Positions 62,464-64,000 of a stretch of DNA of 64,000 nt are shown here, piece after piece. The stretch comes from Roseateles_C aquae. GTDB taxonomy: Bacteria; Pseudomonadota; Gammaproteobacteria; Burkholderiales; Burkholderiaceae_C. The notes beneath the pieces were generated by a model that had not been told where the DNA came from, made no database searches, and was given only the letters and a program-made list of their open reading frames with translations. The DNA lies in contig NZ_JAVXZY010000001.1 of the NCBI RefSeq assembly GCF_032337115.1, forward strand, positions 1 through 64,000, written 5' to 3'. Numbering within the stretch: the first letter of the stretch is position 1; each line of letters starts with the position of its first letter. The position numbers were made by a program, and so were the translations under genes.

Positions 62464-62910
62464 TTACTTCAAACGCTGACCCAGGCTGTCAGACACCTGA
62501 ACGCTGATCGGAATGCCCTGACCGACGCTTTGCGTGACCGTGCAGTATTTCTCGAAGGTCTCCAGCACCCGCTCAAGATGCTGCAGCTGCGCGGCCGGCA
62601 CCCCCAGCTGCAGCTGCGCCTGCATGGCCAGCACGCGAACATAGCCGGCTTCGTTGCGGCCGACTTCGGCGCTGACGCGACAGCTCAGCGGCTCCGGCGC
62701 CTGCTTGTATTTGCGCAAGGCGAACAGCAGCGAGTCACTCAGGCAGTTGGCCACTGCGGCGGCCAGCAGCTGCACCGGCGAGGGGCCGAGGCCCGTACCC
62801 AGCGGTACTGGCTCATCGCAGCTGAGCGCGGGGATGCCAGCGCCAAATTCGGCGCTGAAGTGGTAGTTTTCCCGCTGCTTCAGCTCGATGCTGATCGTTT
62901 CGTTGCTCAT
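62464..62910 (-). CDS. OsmC/Ohr-family protein
   Basis: 148 aa, ATG 62910 (GGAG upstream). OsmC fold with two Cys residues in LLAAAVANCLSDSLLFAL and FEKYCTVTQSVGQGIPI. These are the positions of the redox pair that reduces organic or lipid hydroperoxides. The N-terminal ENYHFSAEFGAGIPALSCDEP places it in the YhfA/OsmC-like branch and not in Ohr proper. Converges on livK. Confidence 0.88.
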   Translation of the reverse strand: MSNETISIELKQRENYHFSAEFGAGIPALSCDEPVPLGTGLGPSPVQLLAAAVANCLSDSLLFALRKYKQAPEPLSCRVSAEVGRNEAGYVRVLAMQAQLQLGVPAAQLQHLERVLETFEKYCTVTQSVGQGIPISVQVSDSLGQRLK

Positions 62911-62925
62911 TGGTGGATGCTCCCT

Positions 62926-63135
62926 TCAATTGCCGCGGCGTATGCCGAGCTTGGCCAGCAGTGTCTCCATCAGGCACCAGCGCGTAAAGCCGCTTTGCAA
63001 GAGATTGACACCGACGAAGGCGGTGAAGGCCAGCCACCAGCTCGACACGAACAGCGGGCTGCCAGGGATGCCCAGGGCCAGCGACAGCAGGATGAAGCTG
63101 CCGGCGACGACACGAACGATTTGCCAGGTACTCAT
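62926..63135 (-). CDS. DUF2892-family small membrane protein
   Basis: 69 aa from ATG 63135 (GGAGTCCGTG upstream). Two membrane helices (VRVVAGSFILLSLALG and WWLAFTAFVGVNLLQSGF), then FTRWCLMETLLAKLG, the DUF2892/YgaP C-terminal-type motif with one conserved Cys. This domain is often fused to or next to rhodaneses; none is seen here. It lies 15 bp from osmC and could be in one operon with it and the RND pump. Confidence 0.85.
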   Translation of the reverse strand: MSTWQIVRVVAGSFILLSLALGIPGSPLFVSSWWLAFTAFVGVNLLQSGFTRWCLMETLLAKLGIRRGN

Positions 63136-63176
63136 CACGGACTCCTTTGTTGCGTTGAGTGATTGCTGTGCGCGCC

Positions 63177-64000
63177 TCAGTCTGCCGACAGCAGATGCAG
63201 CCGATCGCGATAGGCCATGTAGTAAAGCGTGGGAATGACGACCAGGGTCAGCAGCGTTGATACGGCGATGCCGAAGATCAGCGAGATCGCCAGGCCATTG
63301 AAGATCGGGTCGTCAATGATGAAGAAGGCGCCCATCATCGCGGCCAGGCCGGTCAGCATGATGGGCTGGGCCCGGGTGACGGCGGCGCTGACGATGGCGC
63401 GCTCGAAGGCCATGCCTTCACGCAGCTGCAGATTGATGAAGTCAACCAGCAGGATGGAGTTGCGCACGATGATGCCGGCCAGCGCGATCATGCCAATCAT
63501 GCTGGTGGCCGTGTACTGCGCCCCCAGCAAGGCATGGCCAGGCATCACGCCGATGATGGTCAGCGGGATGGGCGCCATGATGATCAGCGGCGTCAGGTAG
63601 GAGCCGAACTGCGCCACCACCAGCAGGTAGATCAGCACCAGGCCGACGGCATAGGCCGCGCCCATATCGCGGAAGGTCTCGTAGGTGATTTGCCACTCGC
63701 CGTCCCACTTGAGCGTGTAGCCGCGGTAGGCGTCCCGGGGCTGGCTGATGAAGGTTTCGCCCAGCGCGGCGCCGTCCGGAGCGCGCAGTTTGGCGATGTC
63801 GCCGCGCATGGCAAACATGCCGTAGAGCGGGCTGTCGATGGCGCCGGCCATATCGGCCACCACCATGCTCAGTGGCAGCAAGTCCTTGTGATAAGCCGGT
63901 TGCTCGCGCAGCGTGTCGCTGATGTGGAGCAATTCGCGGATGGGCACCAGCTTGCCACTGGCCGCACGCACTGAGAGCGACAGCAGGGCATCGAGGTCGC
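63177..64000 (-). CDS. RND efflux transporter permease subunit, C-terminal part (gene runs off the window)
   Basis: The frame is open to the window end, so only about the last 274 residues are seen; the in-frame Met-like codon at 63971 is internal. The periplasmic docking/porter part reads KLVPIRELLHISD and then YRGYTLKWDGEWQITYETF. Six membrane helices follow, with YLLVVAQFGSYLTPLIIMAPIPLTIIG, GMIALAGIIVRNSILLVDFI and GLAAMMGAFFIIDDPIFNGLAISLIFG. This matches the C-terminal half of AcrB/CusA-type proton antiporters. Substrate unknown. Confidence 0.9.
   Translation of the reverse strand, partial: DLDALLSLSVRAASGKLVPIRELLHISDTLREQPAYHKDLLPLSMVVADMAGAIDSPLYGMFAMRGDIAKLRAPDGAALGETFISQPRDAYRGYTLKWDGEWQITYETFRDMGAAYAVGLVLIYLLVVAQFGSYLTPLIIMAPIPLTIIGVMPGHALLGAQYTATSMIGMIALAGIIVRNSILLVDFINLQLREGMAFERAIVSAAVTRAQPIMLTGLAAMMGAFFIIDDPIFNGLAISLIFGIAVSTLLTLVVIPTLYYMAYRDRLHLLSAD

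Overview
The window is dense, GC-rich chromosomal DNA (roughly 65% GC by eye, short intergenic gaps, many GTG/TTG starts and 4-base stop/start overlaps). Gene families and synteny point to a betaproteobacterium of the order Burkholderiales, probably near the Roseateles/Rubrivivax/Leptothrix group. Supporting features are the DUF4936-ygfZ // mltG-tmk-holB-pilZ-tatD block, a Bug-family solute-binding protein, split queG/tsaE/amiC and mutL/miaA blocks, and a liv operon with its binding protein last. No rRNA, tRNA, CRISPR array or intact insertion sequence was found.

Layout. 1-1.6 kb: the 3' end of an RHS-repeat polymorphic-toxin gene, a small two-helix membrane protein that may be its immunity partner, and an IS3-type OrfA scar that appears to have cut the partner gene. 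1.7-11.2 kb: an 11-gene operon for a type II secretion-like / MSHA-like pseudopilus machine. It has PilO- and PilP-like proteins, a lipoprotein secretin with a C-terminal cohesin domain, four pseudopilins, GspF, GspE, and PilM- and PilN-like proteins displaced to the distal end. 11.2-25.3 kb: acetyl-CoA hydrolase family protein, diguanylate cyclase, ornithine cyclodeaminase family protein, an AttEFGH-like ABC exporter with a secreted lipocalin-like partner, miaA, an RluB-like pseudouridine synthase, mutL and a hydrolase. 25.4-35.5 kb: DedA, a tricorn-type protease, amiC, tsaE, queG, a Bug protein, xerD and MarC. 35.5-44.5 kb: a less GC-rich TonB-dependent receptor, an 800-bp gene-free AT-rich stretch, isocitrate lyase, an iron alcohol dehydrogenase, and a chemoreceptor coupled to a small outer-membrane-like protein. 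44.5-52.7 kb: an esterase, a thioesterase-GNAT fusion, and the ygfZ/mltG/tmk/holB/pilZ/tatD housekeeping block. 52.9-62.3 kb: an acidic-amino-acid-type binding protein, a DctB/DctD-like two-component system and a divergent livHMGF-K operon. 62.4-64 kb: OsmC, a DUF2892 protein and the C-terminal end of an RND pump.

The most distinctive points are these. (1) The secretion-like operon has a shuffled gene order, a cohesin-fused secretin and a pseudopilin lacking Glu5. (2) The gap between the DctB-like kinase and livH holds a well-spaced sigma-54 promoter and, about 120 bp upstream of it, two 18-bp repeats 32 bp apart. This layout predicts that the adjacent sigma-54 activator drives the liv operon. 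(3) A 15-bp motif (GGGGTCAGGTCTTGC) occurs exactly three times, each time inside a coding gene, and twice encodes the same Ala-Arg-Pro-Asp-Pro stretch in unrelated proteins. (4) The toxin/immunity locus is truncated by an IS element.

All functions are inferred from sequence read by eye. No database search was run.
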